Assembly (NCBI RefSeq): GCF_009363115.1
Contig: NZ_CP045298.1
Span: 5,081,501 to 5,145,500, forward strand
DNA length: 64,000 nt
Origin: Paenibacillus brasilensis
Lineage (GTDB): Bacteria; Bacillota; Bacilli; Paenibacillales; Paenibacillaceae
Reading direction: 5' to 3'
Shown here: positions 55,652 through 64,000 of the stretch, one piece after another
Layout: the number at the start of each line of letters is the position of its first letter
How positions within the stretch are numbered: the first letter of the stretch is position 1
Notes under the pieces: model-generated
Seen by the model: the letters and a program-made list of their open reading frames with translations, nothing else
Told to the model about the DNA's origin: nothing
The model's database searches: none
Made by a program: the position numbers and the translations under genes

Positions 55652-56527
55652 GTGGAGCTTACACAATTGCAGTATTTTTTAACAGTTGCGCGTCTTCAGC
55701 ATATGACTAGTGCATCCAAGGCGCTCAACATAACCCAACCCGCATTAAGCCATGCGATTTCCAAGCTGGAGAATGAACTCGGAATTCCTCTATTCGAGCG
55801 GAATGGCCGGAATGTAGAGCTTAACCGATACGGGAGAATATTTAGCAAGTGGGTTGAAGAAGCGCTTAAAAATCTTGAAAAGGGAAAACAGGAGATTAAC
55901 GAATGGTCTAATCCTGATAAAGGTGTCATTCATATTTCTTATTTGAACATTTTGGGTATTGATCTGGTTCCAGCGTTAATCAGGGATTATCAGATCACAA
56001 ATCCAAGTGTACGCTTTGATTTGACACAAGGTAATCTGGGCGATATCAACGAGCACTTCGATAAAGGTCATTCCGATTTAATGATTACTTCAAGAGAGTC
56101 CACTGTGGATGATCATGAATGGATTGTCATTCGGAAAACGCCTTTGTATATTGTTGTTTCTGATCAGCATCCTTTTGCCAACCGATCCTCTTTAAGTTTG
56201 TTTGATTTATCCGGTGAACCCTTCGTTGGTCTCAAGAAAAATTGCGGATTAAAAGCCACCATAACCTCCCGGTTCGAAAATACAGGTTTTATGCTGGATT
56301 CCACTTTTGATGCAGAAGATTTACCCACTGTGGCGGGGTTTATTAAAGCCGGGCTTGGGGTATCTGTACTTCCCAAAACCTTTGGCTTAATGCTCGATGG
56401 ACTTGTATGGGTTCCGATTCAGGAGGAGGGCTGGGAATGGGAAGTAGGATTAAAATGGAGAAAAGACCGCTATGTATCTCCAGCAGCCAAGCGATTTATT
56501 GATTATATCGACCAACAGAGTAACTAA
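55652..56527 (+). CDS. LysR family transcriptional regulator
   Basis: 291-aa LysR protein: LTQLQYFLTVARLQHMTSAS and LNITQPALSHAISKLENELG (HTH), PLFERNGRNVELNRYG, then the effector domain IHISYLNILGIDLVPALIRD, HSDLMITSRESTVDDHEW and LGVSVLPKTFGLM. GTG 55652 has AGAGGTG upstream. It resembles the broken LysR at 17870 in its opening (QYFxxVARLxHMT). It likely activates or represses the divergent DUF1330-SDR unit through the short A/T-rich spacer. Confidence 0.92.
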   Translation: MELTQLQYFLTVARLQHMTSASKALNITQPALSHAISKLENELGIPLFERNGRNVELNRYGRIFSKWVEEALKNLEKGKQEINEWSNPDKGVIHISYLNILGIDLVPALIRDYQITNPSVRFDLTQGNLGDINEHFDKGHSDLMITSRESTVDDHEWIVIRKTPLYIVVSDQHPFANRSSLSLFDLSGEPFVGLKKNCGLKATITSRFENTGFMLDSTFDAEDLPTVAGFIKAGLGVSVLPKTFGLMLDGLVWVPIQEEGWEWEVGLKWRKDRYVSPAAKRFIDYIDQQSN

Positions 56528-56584
56528 TTGTTGGGTTTGCAAAAAAACTGTCCTATAGGCAGTGTATTGTTTAAATAAATTTAT

Positions 56585-56624
56585 AAAAAGAGTTCCATAG
56601 TTTTCACTGTGGAACTCTTTTTTA
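56585..56624. terminator. Bidirectional terminator
   Basis: AAAAAGAGTTCCA/TGGAACTCTTTTT perfect stem with flanking A and T runs between two convergent genes. Confidence 0.85.
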
Positions 56625-56633
56625 CAGATACAT

Positions 56634-58496
56634 TTATTTTGTAATCGTAATTTGTTTGGATGCAGTGTTATAGTTCACTTGATAACCCGAAAGCTCGCTA
56701 ATAACTCGTAGTGGAACCAGCGTGTAGCCGTTAATAATAACCGGAGCTGTGATGTTCGTCGAGTAATTCCGGGAGTTGTTTAATTCGTACACCGCAAGGG
56801 TCGTATTCTTGACTTGAAGCACCACCTGTTTGCCGTCATCAGGACGGTTCAGAATGATCTTTTTAGTTGCTTTATCATAGCTTACCTGATAGCCCACATG
56901 TTCACCAATAAAGCGCAGCGGAACCATCGTTACCCCATTTATGGTTCGCGGAGCCTGAGCTATCGTTGTAGCACGACCATCGACATAAGCTGATCTAGCT
57001 CCTGGTGTCAGGATAAATGAGCTTGAATATGAGGCAAACGCATTGTTCGTGTATGAGTTCGTTGTACCGGAAGTCGTTGTAGTTGGGCTCGTCCCGGACG
57101 ATGAACTGCTGGTACCAATCGCTCTATTGCGAATAGCTTCCAGCCGATCCAGCAGATCGCTTTTACGTGACCCGCTCGGCAAATCACTGATTGCATCTCT
57201 GGCAGAACGCCAGTCGGAGGCATTCAAACTATTTTCCGCAATCCGCATCAAATCCCTTGCTTTCTCATAATTCGATGAGCTGGACGACGACGAAGAGTAG
57301 CTATCTGCACGTTCCGAAATCTTTACACCGCTAGATTCTCTTCCATTGCTATTAACGGTTGTAACCTTAATCTCATACCAGCGTCCTTCACGCAAATCCG
57401 TAATTTTGTAGGATTCAGAGGAGGTAGTCCCCTTGTAATCACCATCAACATATATTTTCACTTTTTCAGCCGAACTCGGCATATCGTAGGTGATTTTAAT
57501 CCAGGTATCGCTCTTGCTATCTACTTCAAGATTGGATACTTCTGACGAATTGGAGGACGTGCTGTTCGTTGTGGCAGTCAGCCTCACACCGGAGGACAAT
57601 GCACCTGTGCTTCGCTTGGACCTGATCATAAACGTGTATGTCTGGCTTGCCGAAAGATTGTTGAATGTATAGGATGTTCCTGTTGAGTCTGTTATCAGCG
57701 TTCCATCCCGATATAAGCTTACCGTACTAATTCCGCTAGGACTCGTCCAGGAAACGGTAACGCTATAGTTATTAACCGATGTTACTGTAGCTCCTGTCAC
57801 TTCCGGCACTGTATCGACGGTGAGCGCTGAGGTCGTAACCGGAATACTGATTCCTCCGGATATGTTACCGGATTTGTCTATAGTCCTGATCATCACTGTA
57901 TAGTTTGTGGAAGCAATTAATCCACTGAACGTATAGGACGTCCCTGTAGTACGCTGCACTTCATTGCCATTTAAATAGATAATGGCTTGGCTCAAGTCAG
58001 CGTCCTTGGGCATTATGTAATTTACGGTAAAAGCGTTATACCCTAAATTCGCCACTGTCAATCCGCTTACCTCTCCCGGGGGTGTCTTATCTACAGGAGC
58101 GCTTGTAGAAGCAGTCTTGGCCTGTATTGTAGTACCTTGAGATTCATCTCCACTCTTATTCACCGTCTTCACTCGGAAGGTATATGTCGTATCCGGCTGT
58201 AAGCCGCTCAACGTATAAGAGTTACTTCTAATATTATCTACATACACATCGTTGCTGACACCGATCAACTTTACATGGTCAAAATTAATGTCCGACGGAT
58301 TAGCCCAAAACAAATTCACCCTTGTTGTATCTAACGCAGCCGCATTCAGATTGCTTACCTCTGCTAGTGCAACACTCAGAGCAGCGGCTTGGCTCGCCAA
58401 CGCATCTGTTCCTCCCCAAATTCCATATCCCGTATTTAAAATCAGTGTAGCTGTTGCGAACGGAGCCATCCATTGGCGCAAATGCTTCTTATTCAT
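56634..58496 (-). CDS. Exported FN3 and copper-amine-oxidase-like stalk-domain protein
   Basis: 620-aa exported protein. Signal peptide MNKKHLRQWMAPFATATLIL then NTGYG... with Ala-rich cleavage region (DALASQAAA). Four fibronectin type III modules follow (about residues 50-130, 140-225, 230-315, 325-405), each with the SYTFSGL/TYTFxI signature, then a helical linker (EKARDLMRIAENSLNASDWR) and Ser/Thr linkers. The C-terminal Cu_amine_oxidN1-like stalk domain is doubled (GVTMVPLRFIGEHVGYQVSY; GYTLVPLRVISELSGYQVNY), typical of Paenibacillus surface proteins. No catalytic motif; an adhesive or scaffolding role is inferred. Confidence 0.9.
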   Translation of the reverse strand: MNKKHLRQWMAPFATATLILNTGYGIWGGTDALASQAAALSVALAEVSNLNAAALDTTRVNLFWANPSDINFDHVKLIGVSNDVYVDNIRSNSYTLSGLQPDTTYTFRVKTVNKSGDESQGTTIQAKTASTSAPVDKTPPGEVSGLTVANLGYNAFTVNYIMPKDADLSQAIIYLNGNEVQRTTGTSYTFSGLIASTNYTVMIRTIDKSGNISGGISIPVTTSALTVDTVPEVTGATVTSVNNYSVTVSWTSPSGISTVSLYRDGTLITDSTGTSYTFNNLSASQTYTFMIRSKRSTGALSSGVRLTATTNSTSSNSSEVSNLEVDSKSDTWIKITYDMPSSAEKVKIYVDGDYKGTTSSESYKITDLREGRWYEIKVTTVNSNGRESSGVKISERADSYSSSSSSSSNYEKARDLMRIAENSLNASDWRSARDAISDLPSGSRKSDLLDRLEAIRNRAIGTSSSSSGTSPTTTTSGTTNSYTNNAFASYSSSFILTPGARSAYVDGRATTIAQAPRTINGVTMVPLRFIGEHVGYQVSYDKATKKIILNRPDDGKQVVLQVKNTTLAVYELNNSRNYSTNITAPVIINGYTLVPLRVISELSGYQVNYNTASKQITITK

Positions 58497-58798
58497 GGTC
58501 AATGCTCTCCTTGATAACAGTATAGAAATTTTAATTTTCATAATTATAAATAAGCCTACAAATCCTCCTGCTGTAGCCTAGCTTTTAAAATGTATACCAT
58601 AATGGTTACATGTTCATTTAACTGTTATCGGAATTATCATAGAAAATGTTTAGGGCTTCACATTCTTTGATGATAAGTGAGAACTCAGACATCCGCTTGG
58701 GGATGCTGTAAATATTCGATATTTCGTAACTTTTTATCGTCTTGCCGTATCAATTTGTAGGTTATATTAAATTTTAACTAATAAAATAAAGGAGGTTT
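58497..58798. other. Intergenic region, no gene seen
   Basis: Divergent promoters for the stalk protein and DUF3817 genes; AT-rich with no ORF supported. Confidence 0.4.
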
Positions 58799-59131
58799 AT
58801 GATGTTTAAAAATGCATTTAAGACCTTTGGTCTCATCGGTAATATTGAAGCGATTTCATATTTACTGCTCATATGTATTGCCATGCCGCTTAAATACGCA
58901 GCCGGAATGCCGCAAATGGTAAGCTGGGTGGGGATGATTCATGGGGTACTGTTCGTGGCTTATGTGGCTGCGATTGTAGTCATGCTGATTTTACGGAAAA
59001 TAACAATACTGCAAGGGCTCATGGCTTTGATTGCCTCACTGCTGCCGTTCGGGCCGTTCATTTTTGATCGTAAAGTATTAAAAAAAGCTGAAGCACGGGG
59101 CAATAGCACTACTCCAATAAAGGCTACATAA
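58799..59131 (+). CDS. DUF3817 integral membrane protein
   Basis: 110-aa protein with three hydrophobic helices: FGLIGNIEAISYLLLICIAM, MVSWVGMIHGVLFVAYVAAI and ITILQGLMALIASLLPFGPF. The pattern GxxExxSYLxLxxxAMPLKYxxG...HGxLFxxY and PFGPFxFDRKVLK is diagnostic of DUF3817 (YdzA-like). Function unknown. AGGAGG lies 8 nt before ATG-ATG. A strong terminator follows. Confidence 0.93.
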   Translation: MMFKNAFKTFGLIGNIEAISYLLLICIAMPLKYAAGMPQMVSWVGMIHGVLFVAYVAAIVVMLILRKITILQGLMALIASLLPFGPFIFDRKVLKKAEARGNSTTPIKAT

Positions 59132-59176
59132 GCATGTACGGGGTTTCTTCCTCTTCCTCTCTCATGTGCCCTCTAT

Positions 59177-59221
59177 ACAAAAAAACAACCGATGGCTTCA
59201 AACCACTCGGTTGTTTTTTGT
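59177..59221 (+). terminator. Terminator after DUF3817 gene
   Basis: ACAAAAAAACAACCGA/TCGGTTGTTTTTTGT stem and T-tract. Confidence 0.85.
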
Positions 59222-59282
59222 ATAGAGATTGTAAAGATACTAATTATCTAGGTTTTCCTTCTTCTTAACTATGTAAGCTTAA

Positions 59283-59534
59283 CTAATCTCTTGGGTAATT
59301 GACACTCATGATGTCCATAAAAGGAACTTTATCCGTCTCACCATTATTCTCTACATGAACTCTCCCTGTTCTTGGGTCCATTTTGACAATCTGTCCGCGA
59401 ACTGCTTCTTCACGCCCCCAAACGGTCAATACGACTTCTGATTGCTCTTGTTGTGCCTCTACAAGCTGATTCCCGATTTCCTCCAGCACAAATTCATCCC
59501 GAGTAGGCCGTTTGGCCACCTTCGCCTTTGCCAC
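59283..59534 (-). CDS. YolD-like family protein
   Basis: 83 aa: RDEFVLEEIGNQLVEAQQEQ then VLTVWGREEAVRGQIVKMDP RTGRVHVENNG and PFMDIMSVNYPRD. The YolD-like family has this small beta fold (WxxxxxRGxIxxxDxxxxxI, PFxDIxxV) and is often encoded near Y-family DNA polymerases; no such partner is adjacent here. AAGGGTGAACGC precedes the start. Confidence 0.85.
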   Translation of the reverse strand: MAKAKVAKRPTRDEFVLEEIGNQLVEAQQEQSEVVLTVWGREEAVRGQIVKMDPRTGRVHVENNGETDKVPFMDIMSVNYPRD

Positions 59535-59644
59535 TTGCGTTCACCCTTCCTTGCGTACAAATCAAATTCATTCTATTTTACCATACTTTTCATCATTTGG
59601 TACTGGTAATCCGAGTAAAAATTTATCCACGGATATATAAAAAG

Positions 59645-59676
59645 GAGCCGATTTCTCAAGACAAGAAATTCGGCTC
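59645..59676 (-). terminator. Terminator of TetR gene
   Basis: GAGCCGATTTCT/AGAAATTCGGCTC stem; minus strand runs into CCTTTTTATAT. Confidence 0.8.
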
Positions 59677-59722
59677 TCAAAGCGGCTGTTCTAGCTTATT
59701 CGGAGTGTTTTGAAGGCTCAGA

Positions 59723-60292
59723 TTATTTAATCAGCTGTGGAATATAATCCACCACATTATAAATGGGTTCACTGCTCTGTTGAGTAACAGCCAGTATTAA
59801 AGCTCCTTCCAACATGGATATAATGAGCACTGCCAGACTGCGCGCTTTTTCTTCCATCCATCCATCCGCTTGAAGACGCTCCATATAGAGATGCTGCCAA
59901 TCTGTAAACGTATTCACACAGGCATGGCGGAGAGATTCACTAATGCAGGAAGTTTCTGCAGCAGTCCAAAAGCCAATCGGCATAAATCCGTTAAAGCTGA
60001 CGCGATCTGCCTCCTCAGCTGTATTGCGAATAAATTCCTGAATGGCCCTCACGGGGTCATCGTTCTCTGCCAGAGTCTCTTTCAGTTTTTGCTTAATAAA
60101 CTCGTTCCCTCTTCTAATACACTCTAACGCCAGCTCTTCCTTGCCACGTGGAAAATAATAATAGAGAGAACCCTTAGGTGATCCACTTTCTGCAAGAATC
60201 TGATTAAGCCCAGTAGCGTGATACCCTTGATGAAAAAAGAGCCTCGACGCGGTTTGTACGATATTCTCATATGATTCGGGTTTAGCAGCCAT
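59723..60292 (-). CDS. TetR/AcrR family transcriptional regulator (LmrA/YxaF-like)
   Basis: 189-aa repressor: KPESYENIVQTASRLFFHQG, ILAESGSPKGSLYYYFPRGK EELA is the HTH with the GSLYYHF-like end of the LmrA/YxaF group; the C-terminal domain reads FMPIGFWTAAETSCISESLR and SMLEGALILAVTQQSSEPI. In Bacillus subtilis this group represses the lmrB multidrug pump gene. ATG 60292 has AAGGA upstream. Divergent from an LmrB-like MFS gene; a dyad TAGACCGATCGTTA lies between them. Confidence 0.93.
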   Translation of the reverse strand: MAAKPESYENIVQTASRLFFHQGYHATGLNQILAESGSPKGSLYYYFPRGKEELALECIRRGNEFIKQKLKETLAENDDPVRAIQEFIRNTAEEADRVSFNGFMPIGFWTAAETSCISESLRHACVNTFTDWQHLYMERLQADGWMEEKARSLAVLIISMLEGALILAVTQQSSEPIYNVVDYIPQLIK

Positions 60293-60363
60293 ATACAGCA
60301 TCCTTCGTTGTATGATATTTAAATTTTATTTTGACAAAAAAATAATAGCATGTTTATTATATA

Positions 60364-60377
60364 TAGACCGATCGTTA
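60364..60377. promoter_or_regulatory. Putative TetR (LmrA-type) operator
   Basis: TAGACCGATCGTTA, a near-palindrome of the YAGACCRNTCNGTCTR type bound by LmrA/YxaF regulators (recalled), in the TetR/MFS spacer. Confidence 0.6.
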
Positions 60378-60418
60378 TAATTCAATACCCATCAATATAT
60401 TGGAGGAACAAAAACAAC

Positions 60419-61891
60419 ATGAGTACAATGAGTCAAACAAGCACTCCTTCTGAACCCACAACGTTCAAGGTGCTGCCTATTATGATTGCCCTGCTGCTTA
60501 GTGGTTTTATCGGAATGTTTAGTGAGACGGCGCTGAACATTGCGCTGAATGATTTAATGCAGATTTTGCACATTACGACAACAACAGCCCAATGGCTGAC
60601 TACAGCTTTTCTGCTGACACTTGGTATTTTGGTACCTGTATCTGGATTGCTGCTGCAAACCTTCACGACAAGACAGCTGTTTGTTGCATCGTTACTATTT
60701 TCTATTGCAGGTTGTCTTGTTGCTGCGCTCGCACCTACATTTTCAGTGCTACTGATCGCACGCATTCTTCAGGCCGTTGGTACGGCGCTGTTATTGCCGT
60801 TGATGTTTAATACCATCCTGATCATTTTCCCGGCTGAAAAGAGAGGCGCGGCGATGGGGATCATCGGATTGGTGATTATGTTTGCACCTGCGGTTGGGCC
60901 TACGATTGCAGGATTGGTGCTGCAAAATCTGTCCTGGCACTGGATTTTCTGGATCTCCCTTCCGTTCCTGGTATTCTCGTTAATCTTCGGTATTTTCTTT
61001 ATGCAAAATGTTTCGAAAATTACCAAGCCGAAAATTGACATTTTGTCTATCCTATTGTCTTCCATCGGCTTCGGCGGTGTCGTGTTCGGTTTCAGTAAAT
61101 CCGGAGAAGGCGGCGAAGGCTGGGCCAGCCCGGTTGTTTTGCTGCCTGCGATCATCGGGTTGATCGCGTTGATTCTGTTTTCTATGCGCCAGTTAAAAAT
61201 GAAGCAGCCAATGCTGAATTTGCGTGTTTTTAAATATCCGATGTTTGTCATTGGTGTCGTGATGATCTTCCTGTGTATGATGACCATCCTTTCTACGATG
61301 TTAATTCTTCCGCTCTTTTTGCAAAAAGGGCTGGCCCTGTCCGCTTTGACAGCAGGTTTGGTGCTTCTGCCAGGTGGGATTATCAATGGTCTTTTGTCTC
61401 CCATTATGGGCTCCCTGTTCGATAAATTCGGTCCCAAATGGCTCGTCATCCCAGGGCTTGCGATCGTTGTCGCTGTTTTGTTTTTCCTGTCCGGCATTAC
61501 AACGACATCAGCTATCGTACTCATTATCGTGCTTCATTGCTGCCTGATGATCGGGATATCCATGATCATGATGCCAGCTCAGACGAATGGTCTAAACCAG
61601 CTGCCTCTGGAGCTGTACCCGGATGGAACAGCCATTATGAGCACGCTCCAGCAAGTTGCTGGTGCTATTGGTACAGCCATAGCAGTAAGCATTCTCTCCA
61701 AAGGCATGGAAAGCTATTTGAGCCAATCCAGCATGCCTGAATCCGTAAACGAAATGGCGAATGCCATGGTGTTCGGATCCCAGCATTCATTTTTCTTTGC
61801 CATGATTGTCAGTGTGATCGGGCTAATCCTTGCCTTTTTTATCCGCAGAGTTCATGTCAAAAAAGGGGCAGCCCAAGCTCCGATGCACTAA
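60419..61891 (+). CDS. MFS multidrug transporter, DHA2 (LmrB/EmrB-like)
   Basis: 490 aa, 14 predicted TM helices. FIGMFSETALNIALNDLMQI, TAQWLTTAFLLTLGILVPVS, ARILQAVGTALLLPLMFNTI, GIIGLVIMFAPAVGPTIAGL (motif C) and GGIINGLLSPIMGSLFDKFG are shared with LmrB, the lincomycin/puromycin exporter of Bacillus subtilis. The charged Asp in helix 1 of EmrB/QacA is replaced by Glu in SETALN. ATG 60419 has TGGAGGA upstream. Divergent from its probable repressor; a strong terminator follows. Confidence 0.93.
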   Translation: MSTMSQTSTPSEPTTFKVLPIMIALLLSGFIGMFSETALNIALNDLMQILHITTTTAQWLTTAFLLTLGILVPVSGLLLQTFTTRQLFVASLLFSIAGCLVAALAPTFSVLLIARILQAVGTALLLPLMFNTILIIFPAEKRGAAMGIIGLVIMFAPAVGPTIAGLVLQNLSWHWIFWISLPFLVFSLIFGIFFMQNVSKITKPKIDILSILLSSIGFGGVVFGFSKSGEGGEGWASPVVLLPAIIGLIALILFSMRQLKMKQPMLNLRVFKYPMFVIGVVMIFLCMMTILSTMLILPLFLQKGLALSALTAGLVLLPGGIINGLLSPIMGSLFDKFGPKWLVIPGLAIVVAVLFFLSGITTTSAIVLIIVLHCCLMIGISMIMMPAQTNGLNQLPLELYPDGTAIMSTLQQVAGAIGTAIAVSILSKGMESYLSQSSMPESVNEMANAMVFGSQHSFFFAMIVSVIGLILAFFIRRVHVKKGAAQAPMH

Positions 61892-61906
61892 CTGACAAGC
61901 CTATAT

Positions 61907-61949
61907 AAAGGCTGCTGACCTTATTTCCACGGTCAAGCAGCCTTTTTTC
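61907..61949 (+). terminator. Terminator after MFS gene
   Basis: AAAGGCTGCTGACC/GGTCAAGCAGCCTTTTTT stem-loop with T-tract. Confidence 0.85.
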
Positions 61950-62076
61950 AGTATGAACCTCATCTGCTTTGCCTCACACTCAAAAGTAAAGGATGTCCCA
62001 TCAACCACATACATGGCGTTGGAGACATCCTTTTTATATATTCGTGGAACTTTCTGTTAGGAGCTTGTCGATACCT

Positions 62077-63534
62077 CTATTCGCCTTGAGGCACGGTCAA
62101 TCCCAAGCCTTCGGCTACACGGCGTCCATATTCAGGATCAGCCTTGTAGAAATGTCCGATCTGGCGCAGCTTAATTTCGTCGCTTTCTACGGGTTTCATC
62201 GCATTTACGATATTTCGAACCAGACGTGCACGCTCATCTTCACTGAGCAAGCGGTACAGGTCTCCTGGCTGTGTGTAGTGATCATGATGATCGTAGGCTA
62301 CACTTTGAGCTTCGCCAGACACTTCAAAAGGAGCGATTTTGTGTGCTGGGGATTCTTTCGGTCCACCGAGGCTGTTAGGCTCGTAGTAGACAGAGCCACC
62401 ACCATTGCTGTCACTGCGTAATGCACCATCACGTTGATAGTTGTGTACTTCCGCATGCGGGCGGTTGATCGGGAGTGAATTGTGATTAGCGCCTACACGG
62501 TAGCGATGTGCGTCACCGTAGGCAAACAGGCGTCCTTGCAGCATTTTATCCGGAGAGGCTTCAATACCTGGCACAAATGAACCCGGAGAGAACGTCGCCT
62601 GCTCTACTTCTGCAAAATAGTTCTCAGGATTACGATTCAGTACCATACGTCCTACCTCGATCAGCGGATAATCCTTTTGCGACCATACTTTTGTTACATC
62701 AAATGGGTCAAAGCGGTATGTGTTCGCATCCTCTACTGGCATGATCTGTACATGTAGTCTCCATGCAGGAAAATCGCCCTTCTCAATGGCATTAAATAAA
62801 TCTTCTGTATGATAATCCGGATTTTCACCAGCAATTTTCGCTGCCAGATCGACATTGAGATTTTGGACGCCCTGCTCTGTTTTAAAATGATATTTTACCC
62901 ATACGGCTTGACCCTCGGCATTCACCCACTTGAACGTGTGACTACCGAAACCGTGCATATGTCTAAGTGTGGCGGGAATGCCGCGGTCAGACATGAGAAT
63001 ACTTACCTGGTGCAGTGATTCAGGAGATAAGGACCAGAAATCCCACACTGCATTCGGATTTTTCAGATGAGTTTGGGGATGACGTTTTTGCGTATGAATA
63101 AAGTCTGGGAATTTAATGGCATCCCGAATAAAAAAGACAGGCGTATTATTGCCTACGAGATCATAGTTACCTTCCTCGGTGTAAAACTTCACCGCAAACC
63201 CGCGCGGATCGCGCACTGTATCAGACGAGCCCAGCTCACCCGCAACGGTAGAAAAGCGGATAAACATCGGTGTACGCTTGCCTACCTCGGACAAGAAGCT
63301 TGCTTTGGTATATGCAGATAAATCATTAGTGACTTCAAAATATCCGTGCGCTCCCGCACCTTTGGCATGAACAACACGCTCCGGCACACGCTCCCGGTTA
63401 AAATGCGCCAGTTTCTCCAGCAAATGCACATCCTGAATCAGTGTAGGCCCGCGTGATCCGGCAGTGATGGAATTTTGATTATCACCGACAGGAGCCCCCC
63501 AGCTTGTAGTCAGGTTGGTTGGTTGTTTACTCAT
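62077..63534 (-). CDS. katA: Catalase, small-subunit clade (KatA type)
   Basis: 485-aa monofunctional heme catalase that disproportionates hydrogen peroxide. Catalytic His is in [20 protein letters not shown], Asn in [20 protein letters not shown], and the proximal heme Tyr in [25 protein letters not shown]-type clade 3 features and small-subunit length. ATG 63534 has AGAGGTGATT upstream. The upstream region holds an inverted repeat (CCTCTCACCTC at 63592, GATGAGAGGT at 63647); a PerR-like box is possible but not proven. Cytoplasmic. Confidence 0.97.
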   Translation of the reverse strand: MSKQPTNLTTSWGAPVGDNQNSITAGSRGPTLIQDVHLLEKLAHFNRERVPERVVHAKGAGAHGYFEVTNDLSAYTKASFLSEVGKRTPMFIRFSTVAGELGSSDTVRDPRGFAVKFYTEEGNYDLVGNNTPVFFIRDAIKFPDFIHTQKRHPQTHLKNPNAVWDFWSLSPESLHQVSILMSDRGIPATLRHMHGFGSHTFKWVNAEGQAVWVKYHFKTEQGVQNLNVDLAAKIAGENPDYHTEDLFNAIEKGDFPAWRLHVQIMPVEDANTYRFDPFDVTKVWSQKDYPLIEVGRMVLNRNPENYFAEVEQATFSPGSFVPGIEASPDKMLQGRLFAYGDAHRYRVGANHNSLPINRPHAEVHNYQRDGALRSDSNGGGSVYYEPNSLGGPKESPAHKIAPFEVSGEAQSVAYDHHDHYTQPGDLYRLLSEDERARLVRNIVNAMKPVESDEIKLRQIGHFYKADPEYGRRVAEGLGLTVPQGE

Positions 63535-63589
63535 GTTTAAAATCACCTCTTCAATGAATTGGTTGACGATATGTTGTAATCAAAAAGGC

Positions 63590-63657
63590 CTCTCACCTCT
63601 GACACTGTATATATGAAAGAACCAGGGAAAGATTCAGACGGCTTCAAGATGAGAGGT
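63590..63657. promoter_or_regulatory. Inverted repeat upstream of catalase
   Basis: GGCCTCTCACCTC and GATGAGAGGTC form imperfect long-range arms between catalase and APS kinase genes; either a shared terminator or leader hairpin. Confidence 0.35.
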
Positions 63658-63743
63658 CTATTCTATTTAAACATGAATTCCTTAACTAAATAATGAAGAT
63701 TTCAGGAAGATTTCAGGAAGATTTGAAAAAAGTTTGACGAAGA

Positions 63744-64000
63744 TTAGAGCAGCAATGATTCTCTGTCGAGAAAATCCAGGATATCTTGAACAGACTGGGC
63801 TACCTCCCGACCTTCAGTAGATACGAGGAGATCAGGCTCCAGCGGTGCTTCATAAGGAGCATCAATCCCCGTAAAATGGCGAATTTCTCCCGCTCGCGCT
63901 TTCTTGTACATCCCTTTTGGATCACGCCGCTCGCATTCCTCCAGACTGCATTGAATATAGATCTCATAGCAGCCTTCCTCCTGTAAAATTTCCTTTACCA
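63744..64000 (-). CDS. cysC: Adenylylsulfate (APS) kinase, C-terminal part
   Basis: The last 85 codons of APS kinase, truncated by the window edge: VKEILQEEGCYEIYIQCSLE ECERRDPKGMYKKARAGEIR, then HFTGIDAPYEAPLEPDLV and TAA. RDPKGxYKKAxxGEIxxFTGIDxPYE is the signature stretch of CysC. The Walker A loop lies outside the window. The enzyme phosphorylates APS to PAPS in sulfate assimilation. The gene is on the minus strand upstream of catalase. Confidence 0.93.
   Translation of the reverse strand, partial: VKEILQEEGCYEIYIQCSLEECERRDPKGMYKKARAGEIRHFTGIDAPYEAPLEPDLLVSTEGREVAQSVQDILDFLDRESLLL

Noticed and set aside
60769-61524. 251-aa minus-strand ORF opposite the LmrB-like gene
   Set aside because: Shadow ORF; lacks start signals and family resemblance.

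Overview
The window looks like an accessory, scar-rich part of a Paenibacillus-type genome (Bacillota). The evidence is copper-amine-oxidase 'stalk' domains with FN3 repeats, GH13/GH30/GH36 carbohydrate enzymes, a YolD-like protein, a DUF6254-like micro-protein, strong AGGAGG ribosome sites, frequent TTG/GTG starts, a TetA(L)-like pump and an LmrB-like pump. No tRNA, rRNA or CRISPR array was seen.

Layout. 0-6.9 kb: a Tn3-type resolvase with a palindromic site, then a TetR-controlled electrophile/quinone-stress cluster (two NAD(P)-dependent oxidoreductases, a frameshifted azoreductase, a DsbA-family protein, a broken VOC gene) and a GC-rich SDR. 6.9-25.3 kb: a mobile-element graveyard. It holds a complete IS110 element and pieces of at least two others (including two non-coding left ends that look like bridge-RNA loci), a complete IS5/IS427 element, a group II intron fragment, remnants of tyrosine and serine recombinases and of a TniB/TnsC-like ATPase, and three unrelated arrays of short iterated sites with the architecture of Tn7/Tn5053/IS21-type transposon ends. 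Between these lie cargo-like genes: TetR-MBL-azoreductase, a LysR/ACMSD-type amidohydrolase pair, an SDR, and an MBL lactonase-like gene divergent from an HxlR regulator. 25.5-31.7 kb: a PaiB-like regulator, broken starch/xylan hydrolase genes joined head to head, a PaiA-like acetyltransferase, a MarR regulator and a DUF6254-like micro-protein. 31.8-48.2 kb: regulator/enzyme pairs (LysR-DapA family, HxlR-arginase family, AraC-SDR, WYL-SRPBCC), a TetA(L)-like MFS pump, an IS3 element, a secreted amidase, and fragments of TetR, SDR, OYE and ABC-permease genes. 48.8-64 kb: more orderly DNA with a LacI/GH36 alpha-galactosidase operon, ArsR/MFS, LysR/DUF1330/SDR, an exported FN3/stalk protein, a DUF3817 protein, a YolD-like protein, TetR/LmrB-like efflux, catalase, and the 3' end of an APS kinase gene.

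How the genes work together: the recurring theme is small regulator/target pairs for redox, electrophile and drug stress (TetR, HxlR, LysR, MarR, AraC and ArsR next to SDRs, azoreductases, MBL hydrolases and MFS pumps). Visible palindromes in several intergenic spaces fit local autoregulated circuits. About ten genes carry single-base frameshifts or small indels, several in homopolymers, so either many cargo genes are decaying or the assembly has homopolymer errors. I ran no database searches: family names come from recognised motifs and remembered homologues.
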